A stretch of 64,000 nucleotides of DNA. It comes from Phycisphaerales bacterium. Its GTDB lineage: Bacteria > Planctomycetota > Phycisphaerae > UBA1845 > UTPLA1. The DNA is taken from positions 4,650,001-4,714,000 of the forward strand of contig JACKHI010000001.1 in the NCBI GenBank assembly GCA_020639075.1, in the 5' to 3' direction. Positions 52,367-63,000 of this stretch are shown here, one piece after another; position 1 is the first letter of the stretch; each line of letters starts with the position of its first letter. The translations under genes were made by a program, and so were the position numbers. The notes beneath the pieces were generated by a model. It saw only the letters and a list, made by a program, of their open reading frames with translations. It was not told the origin of the DNA and searched no databases.

Positions 52367-52884
52367 GCTTCATCATGGTCGACATCGAGGCGGATGGTCC
52401 TATTCCAGGTGACTACTCGATGATCTGCTTCGGCGCCGTCGTTGTGGAACCGACGTTATCAAAGACCTTCTACGGCAGGCTCAGACCGATCTCGGAGCAG
52501 TGGGTCCCCGAGGCCCTCGCCGTCAGTGGTTTCGCGCGCGACGAGACGCTGGCGTTCGACGAGCCGGCGAGTGTGATGGCCGCATTCGATGCGTGGATCG
52601 CCGAAGCGAGCGTCGGTCGACCGATGTTCGTCGCCGATAACAACGGATTCGACTGGCAGTTCATCAATTGGTATTTCCATCATTTTCTGGGGCGGAATCC
52701 GTTCGGTCACAGCTCCACGAATCTGGGATCGCTCTACAAGGGCGTCGTGAAGGACATGTCGGCGAGCTTCAAGCATCTGCGATCAACCAGGCACACGCAT
52801 CATCCCGTGGACGATGCAATGGGAAATGCGGAGGCCTTGCTTCGCATCGAGACGGAGCTTGGGCTGAGGATCAATCTTCGTTAG
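52363..52884 (+). CDS. DEDDh 3'-5' exonuclease (RNA-repair operon, gene 5)
   Basis: 173 residues from ATG 52363, overlapping the previous stop by four bases (ATGA). DnaQ/RNase T fold: MVDIEADG (Asp7, Glu9), DNNGFDWQF (Asp97) and HTHHPVDDA with the H-x4-D pair His146-Asp151. It would trim 3' ends of RNA or DNA. Being the last gene of an operon with kinase, Thg1-like and nucleotidyltransferase genes, it may prepare damaged ends before repair. Confidence 0.85.
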   Translation: MSFIMVDIEADGPIPGDYSMICFGAVVVEPTLSKTFYGRLRPISEQWVPEALAVSGFARDETLAFDEPASVMAAFDAWIAEASVGRPMFVADNNGFDWQFINWYFHHFLGRNPFGHSSTNLGSLYKGVVKDMSASFKHLRSTRHTHHPVDDAMGNAEALLRIETELGLRINLR

Positions 52885-53182
52885 CGGGTCGATAACATCA
52901 GAGGCCGACAGATCGGGTCGCCATTTTCTGTCGCACGTCTGATAAGGCCCGTGCGCGTCATTTCTCAATACATCGAATACTCTGTTCTGCGTTTTCTCGG
53001 GCGTTCATCGGTCTTCCGTTGTTTCGCAAATCGTACCTTTTCATTGATCGCGCTCTTCGTGGGATGGCCGGGGAGTGATTGCACGCGATCGGCGGTCGAC
53101 GCATTGCGTCGATCGCGAAACGGGAGGATTCGGGGCGTCAGCGCGCCAGAGGCGCGGGCGTTCTCCGGAGGAGGGGCGGCCC

Positions 53183-54571
53183 TTGAGCACGCGAAAGCGA
53201 CCGACATCGGCAAAGGCATCGATTCGCGCGTCCATGGTCGGCGTGCTGCTCGCTGTCGGTGCAACCGCATTGACGGCGCACGAATTCCTGCGTCGCGAGG
53301 ACGCGCACAATTCCGCCCACAATCGCACGCGACTCCTCGCCGAAACGATGGCGCTTCAATTCGACGCCATCGGGGCTGCGGCACTGGCCGACGCGGAAAA
53401 CGTCTGTCGCACAATGTTGGAATCTCCATCACTGATGGCGATCTGCATCTGGGACCACACGGGGCGCCAGATCGCCTGTGAAGGGCGATCCCCTGAACAT
53501 GCTCAGATGCTCGAGTTGGTTCGTTCCCAACCGCGGAAGCCGCAAGGATCCGACTCGCATTTCTGGTTGACGCATACATTCTCTTCCGAAGTCGGCCCGC
53601 TGGATGCACAGTTCGTGCCGATCGGCGTTGGCGCAGTCGGTCAGAAGCCTGCGACGTTGGGCGTGTTGCTCGACATGAGTCCGATGCTCGGCGGATTCTG
53701 GGAGCACTTTGTTCTTTACTACATGCCCGTATTCGGCGCCGGCGTTCTTGCGCTCGTCATCGGCGTCATGCGGCTGCATCGGGACGTACTGAATCCGCTC
53801 GGTACCCTGGTTGCGGCGGCTTCGGCTTCGGCGGACTCCCGGCATCGCACGGACACATCGGCATTCGAGTCCCATGCGGAACTCGGCGTGTTGGCGAGGG
53901 CCGTCCACGCGTTGAAGCTCGACGCAATCACGTGGCAACGGAAGGCGGAATTGACGGAGCGTCGATCGGATACGCGCGTCGCCGTCGAAACGCGGCGTAT
54001 AACGCGCGATCTGCATCGAATTCAGCAGGCGGCGTGGAAGGACCAACTGACGGACGTCTACAACCGACGATTCATGGAGGAGAAGCTGCCGGGCGTCTTC
54101 GACGCCCAGCGCACGGCCAATCGAGATCTGTCGATCGTGATGTTCGATCTCGACAACTTCAAGCTGCTCAACGACTCCGAAGGGCATGCGGCGGGCGACG
54201 AGATTCTGCGTTTCGTCGGCGAACTCCTCAAGCAGAACACGCGCCACGGCGACTTTGCCGTACGTTACGGCGGGGATGAGTTTTTGCTTGTCCTGCCGGG
54301 TCTGCCGGTTGCGAAGGCGATGGTCGTCGCCGATCGAATCCTGGCCCATTTCACTCAACGGGCGAAGATGATGGTGAGCGTTCGACCTGCGCCGTCATTG
54401 ACGGCCGGCGTCGCTAGCATCGTCAACAACCAACCGACGTCGTTGACGGAAGCGATGGTCATGGCGGATGAGGTCCTATTATCGGCTAAGCAGGCAGGTA
54501 AGGCGTGCGTCCAACTGGCCATGCGACAAGGGGGGAGCCCTGCGCCGCTCAGGCTCGCACGAATCGCATAA
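53183..54571 (+). CDS. Membrane diguanylate cyclase (GGDEF)
   Basis: 462 residues from TTG 53183, which has GGAGGAGGGG six bases ahead; the frame extends upstream without a better start. Two membrane helices (about residues 18-35 and 178-200) bracket an extracytoplasmic sensor region. A coiled stretch leads to the GGDEF domain, with QLTDVYNRRFMEEKLP, MFDLDNFKLLND, and the active site RYGGDEF at about 361-367. An intact inhibitory I-site RxxD (RHGD) lies five residues before GGDEF. It makes cyclic di-GMP and is probably product-inhibited. Confidence 0.92.
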   Translation: MSTRKRPTSAKASIRASMVGVLLAVGATALTAHEFLRREDAHNSAHNRTRLLAETMALQFDAIGAAALADAENVCRTMLESPSLMAICIWDHTGRQIACEGRSPEHAQMLELVRSQPRKPQGSDSHFWLTHTFSSEVGPLDAQFVPIGVGAVGQKPATLGVLLDMSPMLGGFWEHFVLYYMPVFGAGVLALVIGVMRLHRDVLNPLGTLVAAASASADSRHRTDTSAFESHAELGVLARAVHALKLDAITWQRKAELTERRSDTRVAVETRRITRDLHRIQQAAWKDQLTDVYNRRFMEEKLPGVFDAQRTANRDLSIVMFDLDNFKLLNDSEGHAAGDEILRFVGELLKQNTRHGDFAVRYGGDEFLLVLPGLPVAKAMVVADRILAHFTQRAKMMVSVRPAPSLTAGVASIVNNQPTSLTEAMVMADEVLLSAKQAGKACVQLAMRQGGSPAPLRLARIA

Positions 54572-54988
54572 ATCCAATATAATATGCACTACACGACGGC
54601 TGTCAGGAAATCCGCTGGTGAGCGAATCGTCGTAGACGATCCTCGTTCTTGCGAATGCCGGGCAATTGTCGCCAAGTCCTCGCACCAGGACGATTCGAAC
54701 GCATTGCACCGGTTTTCGGATGCGCTGTGTCTGTGTTGTTCAGATACGGCGTCAATGGTCTTTCCGAATGTCAGAACAAGATTCGGAGTTTTAGGTAGTC
54801 ATCGCAGTATTCGTACGCGCGGGTTCCGATATCAATTGTGCTGACATATCACGCGGCCAGAGTCGCATCATCTTTGCGGCCCTAGGTAAATCCCGTGATT
54901 GACTATATGTGAGTTCGGACACGAAACTCATTATTCTTGGATTGGATTTTCTCAGCGACAGATACACGGGTCTTCGGAGAACACTGAA
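54572..54988. other. Intergenic region of about 415 bp
   Basis: No supported gene, only a short unconvincing open frame. It should hold the promoter of the Crp/Fnr-type gene. I see no clear inverted Crp/Fnr site. Confidence 0.4.
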
Positions 54989-55696
54989 ATGCTTGCAGAG
55001 AGTGACGAATTGCGTTTGCGAACGCAGTATCCGGTCATTACAGGCCTGTCCGACGAGACGCTGGCCCATTTCCGCCAACATTGTGCAGTCGTCAGTGCGG
55101 ACGACGGCCAGGTGCTGTTGGAGCAGGGCGACTTCGCGGATCGATTCGTCTTTCCATTGGAAGGCGGAACCCGGGCCGTCGTGCGATCCGCGGAAGATCG
55201 TGAGATCACGCTGGATCGGGTGCGTCCGGGCGACTGCTGCACGTTGTCGGCGAGTTGTCTGTTCGGGTCCTGCCCGTCGCCGGCGCGGGGCGTCGCGGAG
55301 GGCGCTTTGAAGGCCGTTGTTCTTCCGGGGGAACTGTTCTTTCGGATCATGGATGAGTCGGCGGCATTCAGACGGTTTATTTTCGGCGGGATCTCTCGCC
55401 GGTTTGTGCGGCTGGTAGAGACCGTGGAGCGCGTGACGTTTCAGACGGTCGAGAAGCGACTGGCGAATGCGCTGCTCGAGCGGCGCGATCCGATTCGCGT
55501 GACGCATCAGGCATTGGCGATGGAGTTAGGCAGTGTTCGCGAGATCATCAGCCGGCACCTGAAGACGTTTGAGAATCGCGGGTTGGTGTCGCTGGCGAGG
55601 CAGCGAATTGAAATCCTGAATCGCGAGGGCCTTCAGGAATTGCTGACGGGCGTGAACGGAGAGTCTTCGCCGGCGGACGGCGACACGGATGCGTGA
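54989..55696 (+). CDS. Crp/Fnr-family transcription regulator
   Basis: 235 residues from ATG 54989 (GGAGA nine bases ahead). N-terminal cyclic-nucleotide-binding-like jelly roll: SDETLAHFRQHC, VLLEQGDFADRFVFPLEGG, VRPGDCCTLSASCLFG. Then a long dimerisation helix and the Crp-type helix-turn-helix MELGSVREIISRHLKTFENRGLV. No Fnr-type N-terminal Cys cluster, but a Cys pair (GDCC) lies in the sensor domain. The diguanylate cyclase next to it raises the possibility of cyclic-di-GMP or nucleotide sensing, but no direct evidence exists. Confidence 0.9.
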   Translation: MLAESDELRLRTQYPVITGLSDETLAHFRQHCAVVSADDGQVLLEQGDFADRFVFPLEGGTRAVVRSAEDREITLDRVRPGDCCTLSASCLFGSCPSPARGVAEGALKAVVLPGELFFRIMDESAAFRRFIFGGISRRFVRLVETVERVTFQTVEKRLANALLERRDPIRVTHQALAMELGSVREIISRHLKTFENRGLVSLARQRIEILNREGLQELLTGVNGESSPADGDTDA

Positions 55697-55728
55697 CGCG
55701 AAGTCGGCGTCATTCGAACGAAAGTAAA

Positions 55729-55776
55729 GGGGCGTTGGCGGTTCGTGAAGAACGCCAACGCCCCGTTTGTTTTTGA
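55729..55776. terminator. Bidirectional terminator
   Basis: Perfect 12-bp stem GGGGCGTTGGCG (55729-55740) with CGCCAACGCCCC (55753-55764), followed on the plus strand by GTTTGTTTTTG. It lies between the convergent Crp/Fnr and ClpN genes. Confidence 0.88.
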
Positions 55777-55793
55777 TTCGGCGGTTCGTCAGA

Positions 55794-56519
55794 TCACACG
55801 CCGGTGATCACTTGATCGCGCGTGAGTGCGTCGCGCACCCAGTCGAGTGTGACGCCTTTTTCCGCGAGCAGCCGGGCGACGGGGCTGTCCGCTTCCCGCA
55901 TCAAGCCCAGCAGCAGATGCTCATCCTCGATTTCGCCGTGTCCGAGGCGGTTGGCCGCATCGACAGCGAGCACGAGAATGTGCCAGAATCTCGTGGAGCG
56001 AAACGCCTTCGCGAGTTCCTGTTGGTGCAGCCATTCGGTCGCGTCGGGCGACGTCGTGACGCCGGGATGTTCGTCATGATCGATGCCGGAGAGGTAGTTG
56101 AGGATCTCCTCTCGAATCGTTTCGATCTTGATGCCGCGTTCGGACAGCGCGTTGGCGGGAATGTTGTGACCTTCCCGAAGAATGCCGAGCAGCAGGTGTT
56201 CGGTTCCGATGTAGTGATGCCCGAGTTTACGGGATTCGTCGAGTGCGTACTTAAGGCACTGGCGCGTGTCGGCGCGCTGGGCCATCTTGACCTGATGCAG
56301 TTCCTTGCTGCCCGGCTGGACGTTGTTGCGAACGTCGTCCCGCAGTGCGTCGACGTCGATGCCCAGGTGCTCGAGGACGATCGTCGCGACGGCGTGGTCG
56401 AGCGACAGAATGGCCAGGAGAATGTGGACAGGTGCAAGGTAGTCGTGGTGCAGCTTGATGGCCTCATGATTCGCCAGTGCCATCGCGCGGCGCGCTCGAT
56501 TGTTAAACTTGTGATGCAC
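55794..56519 (-). CDS. ClpN-repeat protein without an ATPase domain
   Basis: 241 residues consisting of Clp N-terminal (ClpA/C-type) repeats and no AAA+ module. One pair is MALANHEAIKLHHDYLAPVHILLAIL and LKYALDESRKLGHHYIGTEHLLLGILR; a third partial unit is LAVDAANRLGHGEIEDEHLLLGLMREADSPVARLLAEKG. Free-standing ClpN proteins may act as ClpC adaptors or substrate scaffolds. The fusA gene lies 139 bp upstream on the same strand, so it may be transcribed from there. Confidence 0.88.
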   Translation of the reverse strand: MHHKFNNRARRAMALANHEAIKLHHDYLAPVHILLAILSLDHAVATIVLEHLGIDVDALRDDVRNNVQPGSKELHQVKMAQRADTRQCLKYALDESRKLGHHYIGTEHLLLGILREGHNIPANALSERGIKIETIREEILNYLSGIDHDEHPGVTTSPDATEWLHQQELAKAFRSTRFWHILVLAVDAANRLGHGEIEDEHLLLGLMREADSPVARLLAEKGVTLDWVRDALTRDQVITGV

Positions 56520-56658
56520 GGTTTCGCTCCCTTACCGATTGTCGAGTCGGCGTCGTCGCTGCGTTCCACCCGATTGCCGTTCCGCTGTCGGCATCATATC
56601 CGATTGCCGCAGGCGCACGAACATCGATCCGGCGGTGTGCGAAAACGCCCGGCTGTGA

Positions 56659-58746
56659 TTACTTCTTTGCTTCCGCGGCCTTGGCGGCGGCGATGATCTC
56701 TTCCTGGATCGTCTTCGGCACGCGCTTGTAGCTCTCGAATTCCATCGTGAACGTCGCCTTGCCCTGTGACATTGAGCGGACGTCCGTTGCGTATCCGAAC
56801 ATGCTTGATAGCGGAACGTGCGCCACGATCAGCGTCAGCGGACCGCTGGATTCCGTCTGCTGGACCATTCCGCGCCGGCTCGAGAGATCGCCGATGATCG
56901 ACCCCTGGAACTCGTTCGGGGTCTCGACGTCGACCTTCATGATCGGCTCGAGCAGCACAGGCTTCGACTTCAGGAACGTCTCTTTGAACGCGTCGCGGGC
57001 GCAGATCTGGAACGCCATGTCCGACGAGTCCACGGCGTGCGACGATCCGTCTTCAAGGATCATCTTGACGCCGATGATTTCGTAGCCGGCGACGGGGCCC
57101 TTCTTCATGCACTGCTTGAAGCCCTTGTCCACTGACGGGATGTATTCCGTCGGGATTCGACCGCCGAAGACCTTGTTTTCGAATTCGTAGGGCTCTTCAA
57201 ATCCTTCCGGCAGCGGCTCCATCGTGCCGACGACGTGGGCGTACTGACCGGAACCGCCGGTCTGCTTCTTGTGCTTGTAGTCGTACTTGACGGAGATGCT
57301 CGGCGTCTCACGATAACTGACGCGCGGCTGGCCGACGATCAGTTCGCACTTGTACTCGCGGCGGATGCGCTCGCAATACACGTCGAGATGGAGCTCGCCC
57401 ATGCCGGAGATGATCGTGTCTCCAGTCTCTTCATCGCTGGAGAGCCGGAATGTCGGATCTTCCTTCGCGAAGCGGTTCAGGGCCTTGGCCATCTTGTCGC
57501 GGTCCTTCGTGCTGGCCGGCGCGATCGAGAGGGAGATGACGGGATCCATAACGTGCATGGACTCCATCGAGTAGTTGACGCCGGCGCCGCAGAACGTGTC
57601 GCCGCTGACGCAGTCGATGCCGACGACGGCGACGATGTCGCCGGCCGACGCCGATTCGATTTCCTCGCGATCGTCGGCGTGCATGCGGAGGATGCGACCG
57701 AAGCGATACATCTTGCCGTCGCGGGAATTCTTGTAGCGCTCGCCGCGGAGCATCTTGCCCTGGTAGATTCGCATGTATGTGAGCTGGCCGAAAGTCTCAT
57801 CGACGAGCTTGAACGCGAGGCATACGAGGGGCTGGTCCCCTTCGAGCTTGATGGGCGTCTTGGCCTCGGCGTTGTCGATATCCAGCGCGTGCATGTCGCG
57901 ATCGAGCGGAGACGGCAGGTAGCGCGTCATCGCATCGAGAAGCAGCTGAACGCCCTTGTTCTTGTAGGCGGATCCCATGAGGACGGGGGCGAAGTCGTTC
58001 GCCAGCGTCCCGCGTCGCAGAACGCGATGGATCATTTCCTCGGGGACTTCCTGCTCTTCGAGCATCAGCTCGAGCATGTCGTCGTCAAACAGGGAGAGGG
58101 CGTCGAGCATACCCGTTCGAGCGCTCTTCGCTTCCTCAGCCATGTCCGCCGGAATCGCCTCCCAGCGGACCTTTTCGCCGTTGTCGCCGTCGAAATACGC
58201 GGCCTTCATCTGGATGAGGTCGACGACGCCGTTCAGGTCGTTGCCGAGACCGATCGGGAGCTGTAGCTGGATCGCCGTCAGGCCGAGCTTCTCTTCGAGA
58301 CCCTTGATGACATTGACGGGATCGGCGCCGGCGCGATCGAGTTTGTTGATGAAACAGATGCGCGGGACGCCGTAGCGCTTCATCTGCCGATCGACCGTGA
58401 TCGACTGCGACTGAACGCCGGCAACGCCGCAGAGAACGAGGATCGCGCCGTCGAGGACGCGCAGGGATCGCTCGACTTCGACTGTGAAGTCGACGTGCCC
58501 CGGCGTATCGATGATGTTGATCGTGTTGTCGCGCCATTTGACCTGCGTCGCCGCGGACGTGATCGTGATGCCGCGCTCTTTCTCAAGCTCCATATGGTCC
58601 ATCTTGGCGCCTTCGCCGCGAACCTCCTGGATCTTGTGAATGCGACCAGCGTAGAACAGGATTCGCTCGGTCAGCGTTGTCTTACCGGAGTCGATGTGTG
58701 CCGAAATGCCGACGTTTCGCAGCAATGCCAAAGGCGAGTCGCTCAT
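56659..58746 (-). CDS. fusA: Elongation factor G (spdEFG1-like)
   Basis: 695 residues from MSDSPLALL (an upstream ATG at 58791 is less likely). G1 AHIDSGKTT has Ser where standard EF-G has Ala, followed by [42 protein letters not shown] switch I, DTPGH and NKLD. The HIDSGKT and MDHMELE features resemble mitochondrial EF-G1 and the spirochaete/planctomycete spdEFG1 group, in which translocation and ribosome recycling are split between two EF-G proteins. Domains II-V follow normally to [21 protein letters not shown]. Ribosomal protein genes are not adjacent. Confidence 0.93.
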   Translation of the reverse strand: MSDSPLALLRNVGISAHIDSGKTTLTERILFYAGRIHKIQEVRGEGAKMDHMELEKERGITITSAATQVKWRDNTINIIDTPGHVDFTVEVERSLRVLDGAILVLCGVAGVQSQSITVDRQMKRYGVPRICFINKLDRAGADPVNVIKGLEEKLGLTAIQLQLPIGLGNDLNGVVDLIQMKAAYFDGDNGEKVRWEAIPADMAEEAKSARTGMLDALSLFDDDMLELMLEEQEVPEEMIHRVLRRGTLANDFAPVLMGSAYKNKGVQLLLDAMTRYLPSPLDRDMHALDIDNAEAKTPIKLEGDQPLVCLAFKLVDETFGQLTYMRIYQGKMLRGERYKNSRDGKMYRFGRILRMHADDREEIESASAGDIVAVVGIDCVSGDTFCGAGVNYSMESMHVMDPVISLSIAPASTKDRDKMAKALNRFAKEDPTFRLSSDEETGDTIISGMGELHLDVYCERIRREYKCELIVGQPRVSYRETPSISVKYDYKHKKQTGGSGQYAHVVGTMEPLPEGFEEPYEFENKVFGGRIPTEYIPSVDKGFKQCMKKGPVAGYEIIGVKMILEDGSSHAVDSSDMAFQICARDAFKETFLKSKPVLLEPIMKVDVETPNEFQGSIIGDLSSRRGMVQQTESSGPLTLIVAHVPLSSMFGYATDVRSMSQGKATFTMEFESYKRVPKTIQEEIIAAAKAAEAKK

Positions 58747-58791
58747 GATGTCGAACCTTTGCTTCTTCTGTTTCTGAGTGAGCGTGATCAT

Positions 58792-59182
58792 ATGGGTATC
58801 GCGTGTCCTGATCGCGTCCGGCCAACGGCGGCCGGGCTGTCTGCGATCGAGTCAGTTTGTTCGGTTCACGTTTCTAGTACCCATCGATTCGCGCGGGTGA
58901 ACCGGCAGCCGTCCGCGAAGAGCGATACGTTATTTCGACGTATCGCGGATATCGGTCCGCGGCCGGTAAGTTTCGAGTCAAAATGTCGTTAGGATTCCGC
59001 CAGCGTCGGATCATCGCGCGGCCGCAGGTGTCTCAACCGCTCCCTGGCGGGTGGATCGGCCGGGCGGCGGCGCAATCGGAACCTTATTCTCTGCCGAAAC
59101 TTAGGCGCGCACGTACCGCGCCGAATTCGCAGCGAGCCCCTTAAACTAATGCTTTCAATTTCCTTGTCAAGAGGGGTGGACG
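58792..59182. other. Intergenic region upstream of fusA
   Basis: No gene supported. On the minus strand it carries a TTGACA (59170-59165) with TAGTTT 16 bp further (59148-59143), a possible fusA promoter placed directly after the pseudopilin stop. Confidence 0.35.
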
Positions 59183-59656
59183 TTACAGATCCTCGTGTCC
59201 GCCCTTGTTCGCGGAAAACCGGAGAGATTCGGTATTGAAGTACCAGCCGGAACCGCCTGCCGGTAGGGACTCGGTGCCGAATCGGATTTTGCCGTTGAAG
59301 TTTTCGTCTTCCACGAAAGGGTTCTTCGGAAATGCAGTGAGGTACGGCCCGTATTCACCCGCGGCTCGCAATGCGCCGTCCTTGTTCGTCCTTTGTGTCA
59401 GGCGATTCACGAACCCAACTGACGTGTTTCGTTCGAGGCCGTCCGGATCGAGATTCGGAGTTCGTCCGTCGTGCTCGACCGTATAGCGACCGATCGCCAT
59501 GCGGACTGTCTGCAAGTCCGTCGCAAGTGCCGCGATCTTGGCATCTTCAGACGCGTCCGAAAACTGCGGTATGACAACGGCCGCCAGTATCCCCAAAACC
59601 ATGACGACGATCAGTAGTTCGACCAGAGTAAATCCTGAACGACGTGTGTTCCGCAC
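59183..59656 (-). CDS. Type II secretion / type IV pseudopilin (GspG-like)
   Basis: 157 residues from GTG 59656, which has GGAG eight bases ahead; ATG 59689 would add 11 residues. The class III prepilin leader RRSG is cleaved before FTLVELLIVVMVLGILAAVVIPQF, with the conserved Glu at +5. The C-terminal part (KNPFVEDENFNG...GSGWYFNTESL) has the GspG/PulG-type calcium-loop pattern. No other secretion gene is adjacent. Confidence 0.85.
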   Translation of the reverse strand: MRNTRRSGFTLVELLIVVMVLGILAAVVIPQFSDASEDAKIAALATDLQTVRMAIGRYTVEHDGRTPNLDPDGLERNTSVGFVNRLTQRTNKDGALRAAGEYGPYLTAFPKNPFVEDENFNGKIRFGTESLPAGGSGWYFNTESLRFSANKGGHEDL

Positions 59657-59689
59657 CTCGAATACTCCACCACGGTCCCGGAGTACCAT

Positions 59690-60048
59690 CGACTCGATCG
59701 TATTCTGAAATCAGGGCTGCAATTGCTGATAGTCGCTGTTTCTCGGACTGATCTCGCCTTGGGGCTCCGTGATAGTACGGGTTCGAATAGGTGGTTTCTG
59801 GCGATCGATCGTCGCGTGCTTTCGCCGATGCTGCGTTGTCACCAAGACTCTCCTTCGCTGGCTGGCCCAGGGCGCCGTCCGCAAATTCGGCCGCAAATCG
59901 ACGGGAGTCGAATCCCGGGCCGGGATCACCGATTTGCAGAGTAGGGGGATGAATCAGACTTTTTAGGTAGGCGCACCGCACCCCGTCCGCGCCGTCGTAT
60001 CGGTCGGGGCTGCGTGGGCGGAGTGCCATTGAGAGGGGGAGCAGGCTC
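59690..60048. other. Intergenic region between divergent genes
   Basis: No supported gene; long frames here are antisense shadows. GGGGGAGC ahead of 60049 is the ribosome binding site of the next gene. Confidence 0.4.
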
Positions 60049-63000
60049 ATGGAAGCGCTGCCGGCTGACAGTGAACTCACGATCTCAACGAGGATTCTGC
60101 AACCGGTCGCACGATGCGTTTCGGTCCTGATCGTCCTCTTACTTGCACTTCCGTCGGTGGCCAACAGCAGCTCGACACCGTTGCTCGTTTGGGCGCAGGA
60201 CTCCAAGAGCACGCCTGAGTACTCGACGTGGTCGGGCACCAGCTGGTCCGGCGTTTCGAACTCTGTCGATGTCGGTTGCAGCATCACGTTTATTTCCGGC
60301 GCGAATTGTCCGACGCGCGATGAGATCGGCTTCATCGCGTTGGACTGGTGCAACGACCTCAACCTGTTCGGCCGTATTGGAACGACCTGGACGCCGGCGT
60401 TCGAACTGACCGACAACGGCGGCGGTACGGGCTCGAGGATGTTCGATCTCGCGTACGAACAGTCGTCCGGCGACGCGTTAATCGTCTATTGGGAAAAAAA
60501 CGACAACAAGCTTTACTACAGGACGTCGAACGGCGCCTCCCTTTCGGGCGAGTCTGTCGTATCGAACCTGGTCAGCGGTGACGTCAGATGGGTCCGGCTT
60601 CGATCGCGTGCGGGCAGCAATGAGATCGTCGCCGCGTGGTTGGACAGCACCAATCACGTCTATGCGAAAGTGTGGAACGGCTCGTCGTGGGGGAGCGAGA
60701 CGACGTTGACGTCGAATGCAAAAAGCACGGCCCAGGAGTGTTTCGACGTCGCGTACGAGAGCCTCTCGGGCGACGCGATGGTTGCCTATTGCGATGACAA
60801 TTCGACGAGCCCGCGCTATCGAATGTGGAATGGCGCATCATGGAGCAGCGAGGGCGCGATGTCCGACGTCGGCGCATACGGCTACTACTTGCGGTTGGCT
60901 CCCGATCCTGCGAGCGATGCAATCCTCTGTGCCGTGCAGGATCAGAACAACGATCTCAATGTCCAACATTGGAACGGGTCTTCTTGGTCTGGTGTCAGCG
61001 AACTCGAAACTAGTCTCAATCGCAACAACATGCGGCAGTTCGATCTGTCCTATGCGAACGGCGGCTCGCAAGCACTGATTGTGTATGCCTCGGATTGGAG
61101 CAACAATTTCCGCTATCGAACGTGGAACGGCAGTTCGTGGTCTTCCGAGTATTCCGACATCAACGTCGGCGATGATCAAATCGTCATCCAGCTCGTGCCC
61201 GGCGCTTCAACTGGGCAGATATTCGTGCAGATGACGACGGACTCGGCCAATCTCAGAGCCCTTGTGTGGGACGGTAGCGCATTTGGTTCGCAGGCGACGC
61301 TTGAAACGTCAATGAGCGGCTGGAGCTACGAGCCGTTTGCGACCATCATTCCGGCGGCGGCAGTGACGCCGGCGGATGTGCCCTACTTTACGGATTTCGA
61401 ATCGACAGTCGGCGCCGAGTGGAACACCTCGACCACGGAGTACGACGCCGACTTTTCCCGATTCCTCGGCAGATTCAATGGACACGTCGTCGAGTTGTCG
61501 TTGAACACGACCGTCGGCGAAACCTATCAGTTGAAATTCGATTTGTACGCCATCGACTCATGGAGCCCCAAATCCTGGGATCCAAGCATCGATGCGCTCT
61601 TTATCAAGATCGCGGGCGGCACGATCTTCCAAGAGTCATTCAGTCAGCGGCCGAGTTCGTATCCGCCCACTTATGAGAATCCGCCCGATGTCATCGGTGA
61701 ACTCGGGTTCGGAACTCGGTCCGGGATCGACACCGACGGCATTTACCGCAATGTGACTGTGACGTTCACGGCGACGGCGTCCGTTACGACGCTCGAATTC
61801 ACCGACGGTCTGGAGGAAGGCGGCAACTCCGACGTCAACGATGAATCGTATGGCATCGACAATCTGAGCGTGACCACATCCAGATTTCGCGACGTGTCGA
61901 TCGCCAAGGGCTTCAACGTCCAGTCCACGACGGATCAGGAATACGCTTCGGGCATTCACTGGGCGGACTTCGACAACGACGGCGATCTTGATGCGATCCT
62001 CGGCGGCGATAGTTCATCGCGCCAGATGACGAACAACAGCCAGGGCGCGAGCTTCACGGCGAGCACCTTCGGATCGGGCAATGAGCGCCGCGGCGGTGCA
62101 CTGTTCGACGTCGATAACGACGGCGCCATCGACTTCTGGTCGGGCAATCACAGCAGTTTTAATGTCGAGACCTGCTTTCAGAACAAGGGAAACGGCACAT
62201 TCAACGACGCCGGTAACCTGAGTTTCGCCGGGCCGAACAACAACGAAGGCGTCGCCGCCGCCGACGTGAACCGTGACGGCTGGTGCGACATCGTGCACTT
62301 CAGCGAGAACGGCAACTGGATCGGTGAGCACAAGGGAGATCCCGGCAAGTCGGCCCTGTTGTTGGGGGAGACAAAGAGCTCAAGCCTCGGGCTCAATGAC
62401 AGCGGCGACGTCGGCAACGGCGACTATTGCAGTTCGGGCGACGTCAACAACGACGGATTTCTGGACTTCTTTTACCACTATGGATCGGGCAAGCTCTTCG
62501 CGTCCAATGGCGACGGGACATTCACGGAAAACGCGCGGGGCATTTCCGTCGTTACAGGCGGCAGCGACAAGATGGGATCGGCGTGGGGCGACTATGACAA
62601 CGACGGCGATCTGGATCTCTATGTGTCGCGTTATGCGTCGGGCAATACCGGCTACTTGTGGCGCAATGATGTGACGTGGAGTCCGGCAATCTCAGGGTCG
62701 TTCACAAACCAGACTGCCAACGCCTACATCAACGACGAAACGGGGCAACGCGGTTGCGCTTGGGGCGACTACGACAACGACGGCGACCTGGACTTGTACG
62801 TCGTCACGCGAACGGGCCCGAATCGACTTTACCAGAATCAGAATGACGGGACGTTTCGCCTGGTGGACGAAGGCGCCGATAGCGACGGCAACGGCCACGA
62901 TGCCGTCTTCGTGGACTACGACAACGACGGCGATCTGGATATCTGCTATACGCGCGAGGACACGACCAACGTCTTGCTCGAGAACCGAACGAATGATTCG

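Noticed and set aside
54584..54844. 86-codon frame between the diguanylate cyclase and the Crp/Fnr gene
   Set aside because: No ribosome binding site, no family pattern, and composition unlike neighbouring genes.
59547..60416. 289-codon minus-strand frame between the pseudopilin and the VCBS protein
   Set aside because: It overlaps both genes antisense and shows no motif.
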